From Bradyrhizobium sp. NP1 (GTDB lineage Bacteria; Pseudomonadota; Alphaproteobacteria; Rhizobiales; Xanthobacteraceae), in contig NZ_CP127385.1 of assembly GCF_030378205.1 (NCBI RefSeq), forward strand, positions 5,000,001-5,064,000: a DNA stretch of 64,000 bases, given 5' to 3'. Made by a program: the position numbers and the translations under genes. Positions 33,916 to 43,582 of the stretch are shown one piece after another. Under the pieces are notes generated by a model, which did no database searches, was not told the origin of the DNA, and saw only the letters and a list, made by a program, of their open reading frames with translations. Positions within the stretch are counted from its first letter, which is position 1. Every line of letters starts with the position of its first letter.

Positions 33916-35136
33916 ATGAAAGCAAACATGGCGACGAATGCAATCGCGGCCGGTCTGGTCGCCAGTCTTATGGCGTCCTCCGCCTTTGCCCAGGTGTCCG
34001 ACCACGTCATACGTATCGGCATCCTCAACGATATGACCGGCATCTACGCCGACGCGGGCGGAAAGGGCTCGATCCTCGCTGCCCAACTTGCGGCCGAGGA
34101 TTTCGGCGGCAAGGTCGCCGGCGCGCCGATCGAGATCGTCTCGGCCGACCATGCGAACAAGCCGGATATCGCCGCCAATCTCGCGCGCCAGGCATACGAT
34201 GCACAAGGTGTCGACGTCATTGCCGACGCCGGATCGTCGGCGGCGGCACTCGCGATGCAGACCATCTCGCGCGAACGCAAGAAGATCATTCTGATGTCCG
34301 GTCCCGCAAGCGCCGAACTCACCGGAAAGAGCTGTTCACCGTACAGCTTTCACTGGATGTATGACACGTATGCGCTCGCTGCAGCCCCTCCGGAAGGGGT
34401 TTTGAAACGCGGTGGCGACACATGGTTCTTCATCACCGTTGACTATGCGTTCGGTAAGTCCATGGAGAGCGAGGCCACGAAGCGGATCGTCGCCAGCGGA
34501 GGCAAGGTCATCGGCGGCGTACGCGCACCGCTCGATACCCCCGATTTCTCCTCGTTCCTCCTTCAAGCGCAAGCCTCCGGAGCCAAGGTGCTTGCGCTGG
34601 CTACCGGCGGGAGCGACACCAGCAACGCGATCAAGCAGGCCCAGGAATACAATGTGATAGGGCCCAATACACAAGTCGTCACCTTTCTGATGTTCATCAA
34701 CGACGTGGACGCGATGGGCCTGAAGAACGGACAGGGTCTCGTTTCCTCCACGACCTATTATCACGATCTCGATGAAGGTAGCCGCGCCTTCGCGAAGCGC
34801 TTTTGGGACAAGATGGGGCGACCGCCATCGATTGTGCAGGCCGGCGTTTACAGCTCCGTGGTTCACTATCTGAAAGCGGTTGCTGCGACCGGAACGGACG
34901 ATGGAACGAAGGTAGCCGGAAAAATGCGCGAGCTACCCGTCGAGGACGCCTTCACCCATGGCGCGAGAATCCGCGCGGACGGCCGTCTGCTCCGTGACCT
35001 CTACGTTACGGAAGTCAAGAAGCCCGAAGAATCGAAGGGGCCCTGGGACTACTGGAAGATCATCGCGACGATCCCGGGCGAGAAGGCCTGGCGCCCTGCC
35101 GAGGAAAGTGAGTGTCCCTTGCTGAAAACTCATTGA
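33916..35136 (+). CDS. ABC transporter substrate-binding protein, branched-chain amino acid/aromatic type, orphan
   Basis: 406 aa from ATG 33916 with GGGAGG and AGAGG before it. Signal peptide MKANMATNAIAAGLVASLMASSAFAQ, then a two-lobed periplasmic-binding fold (IRIGILNDMTGIYADAGG, VIADAGSSAAALAM, MLKRGGDTWFFITVDYAFG-type region). Related proteins in rhizobia bind aromatic or terpenoid acids rather than amino acids. No permease or ATPase gene accompanies it, so it must use a distant transporter. Placed between CoA transferase and crotonase genes, it probably captures the substrate of this pathway. Confidence 0.85.
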   Translation: MKANMATNAIAAGLVASLMASSAFAQVSDHVIRIGILNDMTGIYADAGGKGSILAAQLAAEDFGGKVAGAPIEIVSADHANKPDIAANLARQAYDAQGVDVIADAGSSAAALAMQTISRERKKIILMSGPASAELTGKSCSPYSFHWMYDTYALAAAPPEGVLKRGGDTWFFITVDYAFGKSMESEATKRIVASGGKVIGGVRAPLDTPDFSSFLLQAQASGAKVLALATGGSDTSNAIKQAQEYNVIGPNTQVVTFLMFINDVDAMGLKNGQGLVSSTTYYHDLDEGSRAFAKRFWDKMGRPPSIVQAGVYSSVVHYLKAVAATGTDDGTKVAGKMRELPVEDAFTHGARIRADGRLLRDLYVTEVKKPEESKGPWDYWKIIATIPGEKAWRPAEESECPLLKTH

Positions 35137-35155
35137 GGAGAGGAGCGCGTCGGGC

Positions 35156-35929
35156 ATGACGGCCAACCACAAGCTACTGGTCGAAAACGATGGTCCGGTG
35201 ACGGTCATCACCATCAACCGTCCGGAAGTCCGCAACGCTCTCGACAATGAGACGGCGGCGGAGCTGACGAGAGCATTGCGAGCCTTTGATGGTACTCCCG
35301 ATCAGGCCGTCGCGGTGCTAACAGGTGCCGGAGGCAACTTCTGCGCCGGCGCCGATCTAAAGGAACTCGCCGCCGGGCGAGAATACAAGCCTTGGGCCGG
35401 AGATCCGGACGGCCCCTGCCACGACCTGCTCTCGAAACCCGTCATTGCCGCCGTGGCGGGCTATGCCTGTGCCGGTGGGCTCGGTATCGCCTTGCGATGT
35501 GACCTTCGCGTCGCCGAGGAGAGCGCGACCTTCGCCGTGCTCTCGCGGCGATGGGGCGTCCCCATGAGCGACGGTACGACGGTGAGGCTGCCACGCCTCA
35601 TCGGCGCCGGAAGAGCCCTCGACATGTTGCTGACGGCCAGGAAAATATCGGGAGCGGAAGCGGTCGCTATGGGCCTTGCAGACAGGCTTGTGCCGACCGG
35701 GCAAGCCTTGCCCACGGCCATCGAGCTGGCGCGCGAAATCGCGGACTTTCCGCAGATCGCCATGCGATCTGACAGAATGTCCGCCATGCGCCAATGGAAT
35801 TTGTCGGAGGCTGAGGCAATCGCCCTCGAAACGAGCTTATCCTTGGAGGCGCGACAGAAGGAGGCGCGCAGCGGCGCGACCCGCTTCGCGTCCGGCATGG
35901 GCCGCCATGGTGCGATGGAGAACGATTAG
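35156..35929 (+). CDS. enoyl-CoA hydratase/isomerase family protein
   Basis: 257 aa. Crotonase fold with oxyanion-hole blocks GNFCAGADLKELAAG and VAGYACAGGLGIALRCDLRVAEE. The catalytic region reads RRWGVPMSDGTTVRLPRLIG; the Glu that acts in classical hydratases is replaced here, and an Asp in MSDG may serve, so isomerase, dehalogenase or hydrolase chemistry is possible. Starts 19 bases after the binding protein and stops three bases before the next gene. Confidence 0.85.
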   Translation: MTANHKLLVENDGPVTVITINRPEVRNALDNETAAELTRALRAFDGTPDQAVAVLTGAGGNFCAGADLKELAAGREYKPWAGDPDGPCHDLLSKPVIAAVAGYACAGGLGIALRCDLRVAEESATFAVLSRRWGVPMSDGTTVRLPRLIGAGRALDMLLTARKISGAEAVAMGLADRLVPTGQALPTAIELAREIADFPQIAMRSDRMSAMRQWNLSEAEAIALETSLSLEARQKEARSGATRFASGMGRHGAMEND

Positions 35930-35932
35930 CTC

Positions 35933-36940
35933 ATGCGCGCGGTTATCGGACGCCAATTCGGCGGGATCGGCGACCTATCCCTCGAAGACGTACCAAGCCC
36001 TTCTCTCGAGTCCGGAACGGTTCGGATCTCGGTACGCGCGGCCGGCGTCAGCTTCGCCAATCTGTTGTTCATCGCGGGCAAGCACCAAAACCGCCCTTCA
36101 CTACCCTTCATTCCAGGAACGGAAGTGGCCGGCATCGTAACTGAGATCGCTTCGGATGCCCGGACGGAGCTGCAGGTCGGCGACCGCGTCTGCGCTGGAT
36201 TGCCATCCGGGGGATTTGCCGAGGAAGCCATAGTCGACGCCGCCAACGTCTTTAAGATCCCGCCCTCTTTGAGCTTTGCGGGTGCTACGCTGTTCCCAAC
36301 CATATACGCCACGGCTTACGCGGGCCTGGTGTGGCGGGCCAATCTCAAGCCTGGAGAACACCTGCTGGTTCACGGCGCCGCGGGAGCAAGCGGGTTGGCC
36401 GCCGTCGAAATCGGTCGCGCGCTCGGAGCTCGCGTCATCGCGACCGCCGGCGGAGAGTCGAAGATCGCAGCGGCGAAGGAATTTGGCGCGCACTACGTGA
36501 TCGACTATAAGCGCGACGATTTCCGCGATCCAGTGCTTAAGATTACGGGGGGCCGCGGCGCGGACGTGGTGTTCGATCCCGTCGGCGGTGACGTCTTCGA
36601 CAATTCCTTGCGCTGCGTCGCTCCGCTCGGCCGACTTCTGCCGATCGGTTTTGCGTCGGGCCGCATCCCTCAAATCCCTGCAAATATCGTCCTGGTGAAG
36701 AACCTGACCGTGATCGGCCTCTATTGGGGGTTTTACATGGCTTGGGGCAAGACCAAGGCGGACGCCGCCTTGCGCGGCCGGGTCAAGACGCTGTTCGAAG
36801 AGCTGTTCGCGCTTCACGGGGCGGGCAGCCTTCGCGCACTGGTCGATCAGACGCTTCCCCTCTCTCAATTCGGAGATGGCCTTCGACGAGTCGAGAGGCG
36901 AGAAGTCATTGGCAAAATCGTTCTCGCGCCGGGAGATTGA
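35933..36940 (+). CDS. zinc-free MDR oxidoreductase (NADPH:quinone reductase-like)
   Basis: 335 aa. N-terminal GroES-like domain (VRAAGVSFANLLFIAGKH, PFIPGTEVAGIV) and NADPH-binding Rossmann domain (VHGAAGASGLAAVEIGRALGARVIATAGG in two blocks; GADVVFDPVGGD). No zinc ligands. This branch includes quinone reductases and enoyl-CoA or acryloyl-CoA-type reductases. In this operon the reduction of an enoyl thioester is plausible. Confidence 0.85.
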   Translation: MRAVIGRQFGGIGDLSLEDVPSPSLESGTVRISVRAAGVSFANLLFIAGKHQNRPSLPFIPGTEVAGIVTEIASDARTELQVGDRVCAGLPSGGFAEEAIVDAANVFKIPPSLSFAGATLFPTIYATAYAGLVWRANLKPGEHLLVHGAAGASGLAAVEIGRALGARVIATAGGESKIAAAKEFGAHYVIDYKRDDFRDPVLKITGGRGADVVFDPVGGDVFDNSLRCVAPLGRLLPIGFASGRIPQIPANIVLVKNLTVIGLYWGFYMAWGKTKADAALRGRVKTLFEELFALHGAGSLRALVDQTLPLSQFGDGLRRVERREVIGKIVLAPGD

Positions 36941-36942
36941 GG

Positions 36943-38130
36943 ATGACGAACGCATCGATACAGCCGACCTTCGAAGCGCCTTACCGGGGGTTACGCGTTC
37001 TCGATTTCGGCCAGGGTGTCGCGTCGCCTTATTGCGGTTATCTCCTTGCTGCGAACGGCGCCGATGTTATCAAGGTCGAACCACTGGAGGGCGACTGGTC
37101 GCGACGGCTCGGGACGACGTACGGAAGCCATTCGGCTCTATCTGCGGTCTACAACCGGGGCAAGCGCAGCCTCTCTCTCGACCTCAAGAGACCAGAGGCG
37201 ATTGACGTAGCTTGCAAGCTGGCCGAGAAAGCTGATGTCTTGATCGAAGGGTTCCGGCCAGGCGTAATGGCGCGGCTCGGTTTAGGCTACGAAAAGCTCA
37301 GCAAAGACAACCCTCGTCTGATTTACCTGTCGATCAGCGGCTTCGGACAAGAAGGCCCCTATTCTCAGCGCCCATGCTCGGATTCCGTGGCACAGGCGTT
37401 TTCCGGATTGGTATCGGTCAATGTCGGAGCCGACAACATCCCGCATCGGGTTGGCGCCACCCTCTCCGACGTTTGCACCGGCCTGTACGCCTTCCAGGCC
37501 GTCTCAACCGCCCTGTTTGCTCGTGCTAGGCTGGGAAAAGGTCGGCGGATCGATATCAGCCTGACCCAGTCGACCGCCGCCTTGCTCGGACACAAATTCG
37601 CCGAGCATGTCCTGGAGGGCGGGACGCCGCGCGCGCTGAACGTTCCGGCAGGAACGTATCGGACTTGCGACGGCTGGCTGATGGTCACGTTGGTCACGGA
37701 ATCGCAGTACCGGCGACTCTGCTCGGTACTAGATCGCGTGGACCTGGCGGAGGATCCGCGCTTTGCGGATTTTGCGCACCGCGCCGACCATGCCGAGACA
37801 TTGATGGAAGAACTGCGCAAGGTGTTTCCGAGCGACACTACGGAGGCTTGGCTCACGCGATTGCACGCGGCAGACATCATAGCGGATCGCATTCTCAATC
37901 CCGGCGAATGGCTCCGCAACGACCATGTGCAGGAAGCGAAGAGCGCGATATGCTGCGACACGCCCTTGGTCGGGCATGTCTACGCGGCCCGCACACCGGG
38001 CGCCGTCGGTGGGGCTGAAGACTCCCTTCCAGCCGCACCCGACGTTGGGCAACATAATCGGGCGATCTTGACCGAAATCGGCTTCGATCCGGATCATTTT
38101 CGCATGATGATTTCTGACCGAAAGCGCTGA
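36943..38130 (+). CDS. class III CoA transferase (CaiB/Frc family), second copy
   Basis: 395 aa from ATG 36943, behind GGAG and two bases after the MDR stop. Blocks LRVLDFGQGVASPYCGYLLAANGADVIKVEP and DVLIEGFRPGVMARLGLGYE, and the Asp region SDSVAQAFSGLV. Homologous to the first copy (same motifs) but clearly diverged. Having two suggests either two acids handled or a heteromeric pair. Confidence 0.87.
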   Translation: MTNASIQPTFEAPYRGLRVLDFGQGVASPYCGYLLAANGADVIKVEPLEGDWSRRLGTTYGSHSALSAVYNRGKRSLSLDLKRPEAIDVACKLAEKADVLIEGFRPGVMARLGLGYEKLSKDNPRLIYLSISGFGQEGPYSQRPCSDSVAQAFSGLVSVNVGADNIPHRVGATLSDVCTGLYAFQAVSTALFARARLGKGRRIDISLTQSTAALLGHKFAEHVLEGGTPRALNVPAGTYRTCDGWLMVTLVTESQYRRLCSVLDRVDLAEDPRFADFAHRADHAETLMEELRKVFPSDTTEAWLTRLHAADIIADRILNPGEWLRNDHVQEAKSAICCDTPLVGHVYAARTPGAVGGAEDSLPAAPDVGQHNRAILTEIGFDPDHFRMMISDRKR

Positions 38131-38539
38131 CTCTTCCACACTTCGCCGGCGCTAACGGGTGGCAAGAGATAAAACGTCATTCCCAACTCTTTAAGACGAT
38201 GGCGCAAGCGCCGGCCGTATTGAACGGCTATCTGGCGTTCTCAGGCGCTAGCAGGCCATGATGTTCGACCCTAGGCGGACCAAGCGTTCGCGTGGGCACA
38301 ATTCCATAACCGCTCATTACGCGAACGTCCGTGGGGCCGGCCCCTGCCCTACTAATAAGGGTTGAGTATTTGCTTATCGGTCACCAACGTACTCCATCTC
38401 TAACTCATGCTTATCGACCACGAGATGCTGTTGGGTATCAACCGCCGCTTTGCGCCAAAGGCGGACAAGACTGGAGTTTGCTGATTACAACGACTGTTAC
38501 ACCGCTAAATGTGCCTTGCAGATAGCGTCTAGGAGAGCT
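38131..38539. other. intergenic with a carboxymuconolactone decarboxylase remnant
   Basis: At 38184-38261 one frame reads QLFKTMAQAPAVLNGYLAFSGA and then stops; this is the N-terminal helix region of AhpD/carboxymuconolactone-decarboxylase-type proteins, which often follow such operons. Nothing else of that gene remains. The rest of the stretch shows no gene. Confidence 0.5.
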
Positions 38540-39496
38540 TCACCTGTTCCAGAAGTCATCCAGTTGGGGCCGTCCGATCCAGACCCTGTTAAGACATCGG
38601 GTCGCCCAGTCGAGCTGCGGCTTTCCTTGTAGTCGCGCTTGAGCTTCCTGATAGGGACCGACGTACCGGAGGCGGGTCGGTATTTTGGGATACAAGCGTC
38701 GTATCCACGCAAGCGCGCGTTCGGCGGCTTTCCTGTCACGTTCGTCGAAGGTGAACCCGAAGCCCATGCGCAATCGATCTGGCAGCAGCTGGACACTCAG
38801 GGCCTGGTACCATCGCGGCGGCCGCAACCATGGTCGCTCGCCGGCGAAGATCTGTCCGGCGACCTCGCGTGCCGCGGTGCTGACGGACAAAGTATCCGAT
38901 TGAATCATAGCCGCGTTGTAGGCAGCGAATGCTTCCCAATCCGCCGGCAAGTCGGCCGACGTCAGCCCGAACAATGCCCCAAACAGCCGGCTTTCGGCCC
39001 AATATCGCTCGCGCTCTTCGACCGAGAACGGAGGCAAAATCAGGTCGTGCACGATGATAGCGGTCTCGACGAGGGTGGCGTTAACCCAGCGCAACGCTGC
39101 GACCTCGTTGGCGCAGTAAAATGAGCCACTATCGAAGGGACCGACTGCTTCGGGCAAGCGGCCGACGATCGTGGCGTGACGGTGATGCAGCTGTCGGGCA
39201 GCAGCAAGGGCCTTGTCGAGCGAGCCGAACACCATTGCAAACACAACATCAAAGGTTCGATGGAAGCGACCGATTGGATCCGCAAAGGTCCGAGAGTGCT
39301 CGGCGACGGCGGCGGCGACCCAGGGATGCGCCAACTGCAGGAGCAAAGCACGACCGGCGCCCAAAAAGATCACGGCTTCTCTGTCGATCCGCCAAGTCAT
39401 CGAGGCTGGACCAAAAATGCCCTCGACCGATACGGTGGCCCGAGTCCGGACGAAATCAAGTGCAGCCTCTAGGTCGCTTTCGGAGACCAATTGCAC
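38540..39496 (-). CDS. oxygenase MpaB/DUF2236 family protein
   Basis: 318 aa, all alpha-helical. Family marks near the N-terminus: IDREAVIFLGAGRALLLQLAHPWVAAAVAEHS, then RTFDVVFAMVFG and HHRHATIVG, where His residues bind heme or serve as ligands in relatives (MpaB, latex clearing protein). Function in bacteria is mostly unknown; a heme-dependent oxygenase of lipophilic substrates is possible. Confidence 0.8.
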   Translation of the reverse strand: MQLVSESDLEAALDFVRTRATVSVEGIFGPASMTWRIDREAVIFLGAGRALLLQLAHPWVAAAVAEHSRTFADPIGRFHRTFDVVFAMVFGSLDKALAAARQLHHRHATIVGRLPEAVGPFDSGSFYCANEVAALRWVNATLVETAIIVHDLILPPFSVEERERYWAESRLFGALFGLTSADLPADWEAFAAYNAAMIQSDTLSVSTAAREVAGQIFAGERPWLRPPRWYQALSVQLLPDRLRMGFGFTFDERDRKAAERALAWIRRLYPKIPTRLRYVGPYQEAQARLQGKPQLDWATRCLNRVWIGRPQLDDFWNR

Positions 39497-39814
39497 ACCT
39501 TTCGAGACCGAGAGCGAGGATAGATTAATTCCACTCGCCTGAGCAGTCTATCGCAATTCAGCAAGCCAGGGGCTTCTAAACATTGTCGCAATCGCGGGAT
39601 TTGCTCCCGCTTGAATACCGCGGCTTAGCGTTCCGCCACGCGATACGCGGACAAAACTGCGGCTTGCTGAAACGGCAGGAGCGGTTGTTGCACCGTTCGC
39701 GCAAGAAAACAGCCCACGTCAAACGCCGCGGTCTTTCATGCTCTCCCTCGAAAGCGTATTGTTTCGATCGAACGAGCTTCGATCTAAGAAACTCTCGAAA
39801 CACGAGAAACGCTC
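39497..39814. other. intergenic stretch
   Basis: No gene recognised. A direct repeat of TTCGAT with a TTCGATCGAA palindrome lies at about 39,762-39,783, some 50 bases before the FAD oxidase, and might be a regulator site. No tRNA fold found. Confidence 0.3.
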
Positions 39815-41413
39815 ATGACTAGCGCAAGGCTAAAACATTACGGCTGGGGGCGCGAAGGCGAAGGTATGAGCGCAGAGGAGCGGACGTTCGTCCTCGGCCG
39901 CTACCGCGCGAAATTTGCAATTGACGAATTCGACACGATCGTAGTCCCGGGCCTGGAAGACCTCTCCTTGCGGGAACCGCGTGTGCTGCCGCCGGCTTCC
40001 CTCGCCCCCTTCTGCTCGACCGAACGCTACGATCGCGCCGCGCACACCTATGGCAAGTCCTACCCGGATTACGTCAGAGCAATGCTCGGCGACTACGATT
40101 GCGCGCCCGACGTTGTGGCCTATCCGCGTAACGAGGCGGAGATTTCCACCGTGATGGACTGGGCGCGTTCTGTCGACGCTTCTTTGACGCCTTTTGGAGG
40201 CGGCTCGAGCGTCTGCGGCGGCATCGAGCCGCGGGTTGACGGCATCAAGCATAAGGCAGCCGTCACCCTCGATCTGCGCAATCTCTCCAAAGTCATTGAA
40301 GTAGATCCGGTGTCGCGCGCCGCATCGATCGAATCCGGCACCTACGGTCCGTCTTTGGAAAACCAGCTCAAGCCGCATGGCTTCACGTTACGGCATTTTC
40401 CGCAGAGTTTTGAATATTCGACCCTGGGCGGCTGGATTGCGACGCGATCGGGCGGCCATTTCGCAAATCTTCATACCCATATCGACGATTTCGTCGAAAG
40501 CCTGCGCGTCGTGACGCCAGTTGGGGTTCTGGAGACGCGCCGGCTTCCCGGTTCGGGTGCTGGGCCGAGTCCCGACCGCATGTTCATCGGCTCGGAAGGA
40601 ATTCTAGGAGTGATTTCGCGCGCCTGGATGCGATTGCAGCCTCGTCCACGATTCCGCGCCGGCGCATCGGTTCGTTTCCCCTCGTTCTTCGACGCCGCGC
40701 GCGCTGTGCGTGCGGTAGCGCAAGCCGGCCTCTATCCATCAAATTGCCGCATCCTGGACCCGCAGGAAGCCTTCAACACAGGCGCGGCCGACGGCAGCGT
40801 TGCCATCATGGTGCTCGCATTCGAATCGGGCGATCATCCTTTGGACGCCTGGATCGCGCGGGCGTTTGAATGCTGCGCTGACCACCGCGGAACGCCGGAG
40901 CCAGCGAACGTCAGCGACGCGCATCTGCAAGGCGCGGCAGGCATCTGGCGCAACGCGTTTATTCGGATGCCCTATGCGCGCGAATTTCTGACGCCCGCGG
41001 GCCTCATCAACGATACGTTCGAGACCGCCATCACCTGGGATCAGTTCGAAAGCTTGCACGATAAGGTCAAAGCAGCAACCGAGCGAGCGATTCTGGAAGC
41101 GACTGGCGTGAACGGTGAAGTCACCTGCCGCTTCACCCACGTCTACCCCGACGGGCCTGCACCCTATTTCTCTTTCCACGCCCTCGGTCGACACGGCGCG
41201 CTTCTCGAGCAGTGGCAGGCCATCAAGTATGCGGCAAGCGACACGCTGCTCGCGGCAGGCGGTACCATCACGCATCATCATGCCGTCGGTCGCGATCACA
41301 GACCCTGGTACGACCGACAGCGGCCGGAGCTTTTCGCGGCCGCATTGCGAGCAGCCAAGCGCGAATTGGATCCGCAAGGCATGCTCAACCCGGGCGTTCT
41401 GATTGATCCGTAG
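39815..41413 (+). CDS. FAD-binding oxidase, alkyldihydroxyacetone-phosphate synthase-like
   Basis: 532 aa. N-terminal ADPS-like segment (LKHYGWGREGEGM), PCMH-type FAD domain with TPFGGGSSVCGGIEP and STLGGWIATRSGGHFANLH, SEGILGVIS, and the C-terminal lid with HHHAVGRDHRPWY and LDPQGMLNPGVL. The triple-His near residue 487 is the AGPS active-site mark. In bacteria such proteins make ether lipids or act as lactate/glycolate-type oxidases. Divergent from the MpaB-like gene; single-gene unit. Confidence 0.82.
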   Translation: MTSARLKHYGWGREGEGMSAEERTFVLGRYRAKFAIDEFDTIVVPGLEDLSLREPRVLPPASLAPFCSTERYDRAAHTYGKSYPDYVRAMLGDYDCAPDVVAYPRNEAEISTVMDWARSVDASLTPFGGGSSVCGGIEPRVDGIKHKAAVTLDLRNLSKVIEVDPVSRAASIESGTYGPSLENQLKPHGFTLRHFPQSFEYSTLGGWIATRSGGHFANLHTHIDDFVESLRVVTPVGVLETRRLPGSGAGPSPDRMFIGSEGILGVISRAWMRLQPRPRFRAGASVRFPSFFDAARAVRAVAQAGLYPSNCRILDPQEAFNTGAADGSVAIMVLAFESGDHPLDAWIARAFECCADHRGTPEPANVSDAHLQGAAGIWRNAFIRMPYAREFLTPAGLINDTFETAITWDQFESLHDKVKAATERAILEATGVNGEVTCRFTHVYPDGPAPYFSFHALGRHGALLEQWQAIKYAASDTLLAAGGTITHHHAVGRDHRPWYDRQRPELFAAALRAAKRELDPQGMLNPGVLIDP

Positions 41414-41591
41414 ACTTATGCTGCCGAAAGAGCTCTCCGTGCTCGAGATCTAGGCGTGCTACGTGCGGTGGACACCTTAGGTCCGCTTCGCGCCAATTGC
41501 TGCCGTTCCAAAACGTACATTCCCGCAAGGTTCCAGCCACCTAGGCGACCCCCCAAGTCCTGCTCCTCAAGAACTGGACCGTTACAGGCTT

Positions 41592-42326
41592 TTAAGTTTG
41601 TGAACGCGTAAAGGGCACAAAGCGCACGGGGGCGACGGCGCGCGTTGTCGTCTTGCCAGGGGCGAGTTTTTCGACGACCGTGAGCTGCTGGGTAGTGTAA
41701 GCGGGCCCCACCGGCATGACGAGCCGGCCACCCACTTTAAGCTGCTCAATCAGCGGCGGCGGTAGCTGCCCGAGCGCGGCGGTCACGACGATAGCGTCAA
41801 AAGGACCGCATTCGGTCCAGCCACCATACCCATCGCCAAGCCTGACGCTCACGTTGTCATACGCGAGGTCTCGGAGTGTTTTTGCGGCGGCCTCGGCCAA
41901 TGGCGGGATTATCTCGACGGTGCAGACCTTTCGCGCTAGGTGCGCAAGGATGGCGGCCTGGTAGCCCGAACCCGTACCGACTTCGAGCACAACATGATCC
42001 GGCGCGACCTCGGCCAACTGGGTCATCAAGGCCACGATGAACGGCTGCGATATGGTCTGGCCGTGGCCGATCGGAACCGGTCCGTCCGCGTATGCGATGG
42101 AGCAAGATCGCTCAGGGATGAACAGATGACGTTTCGTCTGCGCCATGGCCTCCAGGACCCTCTCCGACAGGCCCTGCTGTCCCAACACGCTGGCGTCGGA
42201 CCGGGCGTAGGCCCGGATGGTTTCGACCATGGCGGCACGTTCGCGGACGCATTGTGCGTCCTCCTGTGCGGTCGCTTCCCGCGTGGCCGCAACCATGGAA
42301 AGCACAAGCAGCAGCAAGTTCTTCAT
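41592..42326 (-). CDS. pcm: exported protein-L-isoaspartate O-methyltransferase
   Basis: 244 aa from ATG 42326 (MKNLLLLVLSMVAATREATAQED), giving a signal peptide; the frame to 42,380 would hide it. PCMT fold with GPVPIGHGQTISQPFIVALM and the SAM motif VLEVGTGSGYQAA. Methylates isoaspartate in damaged proteins; the signal suggests repair in the periplasm, unlike the usual cytoplasmic enzyme. Confidence 0.85.
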   Translation of the reverse strand: MKNLLLLVLSMVAATREATAQEDAQCVRERAAMVETIRAYARSDASVLGQQGLSERVLEAMAQTKRHLFIPERSCSIAYADGPVPIGHGQTISQPFIVALMTQLAEVAPDHVVLEVGTGSGYQAAILAHLARKVCTVEIIPPLAEAAAKTLRDLAYDNVSVRLGDGYGGWTECGPFDAIVVTAALGQLPPPLIEQLKVGGRLVMPVGPAYTTQQLTVVEKLAPGKTTTRAVAPVRFVPFTRSQT

Positions 42327-42802
42327 GATCGTGCGGTCTCCAATCGGTTCACGATTTTGAGTCGGACCGCTTGAGGGCAACGAGTAGATTCGACCGATCA
42401 GCCGTTAGGCGAAACACGGCGTCCGGCGAATGACCGCAATACGTTAGGCGGTCCTCCAGCACACATTGCCGCGAAAATGGCAGGACCGGACATAGCCCCG
42501 CTTCACTTGGTCCCCCAATGTGTTTTATTGAGTGTCTCTCTTTAGCACTTCGGCTGCGCTCAGGCCATCACACTGCTTGTTGCTCAGGCTGGCGAGCGGC
42601 CCAACGCTCTTGACCGGGATTCCCCACCTAATGTCTCCGTTGAGGGTCAAAAGCCGACTTGAGGGGGAATGGCGGCTCCTGGTGCAGAGCGGAAACTCCG
42701 GAGCGGCCGCGTGTGTCCCCAAGCCGACAACACCGCAAGTCCGCGCGGTCCTTGTTTCAGCGCCGTCGTTCTTTGTCTTCTGGTCCCGGCGTTTTGCCGG
42801 CA
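42327..42802. other. gene-free stretch
   Basis: Upstream region of the pcm gene and downstream of the YbhB gene. No gene, repeat or RNA that I recognise. Confidence 0.3.
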
Positions 42803-43252
42803 CTATCGCTCATACCAACCGACGAGGATCGTTTCCGCGATCGCATATTTGCGTGCCTCTCGCTCAATGTCAGGGCAGGACGCATTGGACTTTGCCCGAA
42901 GATGGTCCGTCGAGAGGGCAAGCAGCCGGAAGTGATAATGATGAGGCCCATGGCCATGAGGTGGACACGGACCGCCATAGCCCACTTTCCGAAAATCGTT
43001 GGCCACCTGCTTCAATTTGGTGTTCTGCGCGGCGCTGACTGCAAGTTCCGTTACGACTGGCGGAATATCGTAAACCGCCCAATGATGCCACGTGCCGGCG
43101 GGCGCATCAGGATCGTCGCAGAGCAGCACAAAGCTCCGCGTTCCCTCTGGCGCGCCCGACCATTGCAGGGGTGGCGAGACATTTTCTCCATCACAGGTAA
43201 ACCGTCGGGGAATTGCGGCGCCGTCGGCGAAGGCGCTTGAAGCGAGCTTCAT
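42803..43252 (-). CDS. YbhB/YbcL (PEBP, Raf-kinase-inhibitor-like) protein
   Basis: 149 aa from ATG 43252 (MKLASSAFADGAAIPRRFTCDG), which has GAGGAGA upstream; the open frame extends to 43,393 without support. PEBP motifs: FVLLCDDPDAPAGTWHHWAVYDIP and GYGGPCPPHGHGPHHYHF. Binds phosphorylated or small ligands; bacterial roles unclear. No signal peptide. Confidence 0.85.
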   Translation of the reverse strand: MKLASSAFADGAAIPRRFTCDGENVSPPLQWSGAPEGTRSFVLLCDDPDAPAGTWHHWAVYDIPPVVTELAVSAAQNTKLKQVANDFRKVGYGGPCPPHGHGPHHYHFRLLALSTDHLRAKSNASCPDIEREARKYAIAETILVGWYER

Positions 43253-43582
43253 GGATCTCTCCTCAGGCTCCAGGAAACATCGGTTCGGTTGGACGAATTC
43301 TTCCGGGCCCGGCCTGTGGCAGAGCGCATCAATTGCCGGCGCGGAACCATTGGATCCCGCGCAACACGGTCCATGTGCCTCGGTGCCTGGCACGGGCGCG
43401 ATCCGATTGCGGTATTCTAGCCCGATTTTGCCAGGTGCGGAATCCGTCGACCTTGCCTAAATACGGAAAATCCCGAGGGCGTCGGCCGAAATCATCCTGG
43501 TGTACAAGGGGGATGCCACGCGCAGTGAAGGCGAAGTCTCGCCCGGGATCCGTCAAGGCTCGTTGCAGCAGCATAGTTTGCC
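43253..43582. other. gene-free stretch
   Basis: Separates the reverse YbhB gene from the forward MBL gene. No gene recognised; promoters of both may lie here. Confidence 0.3.
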
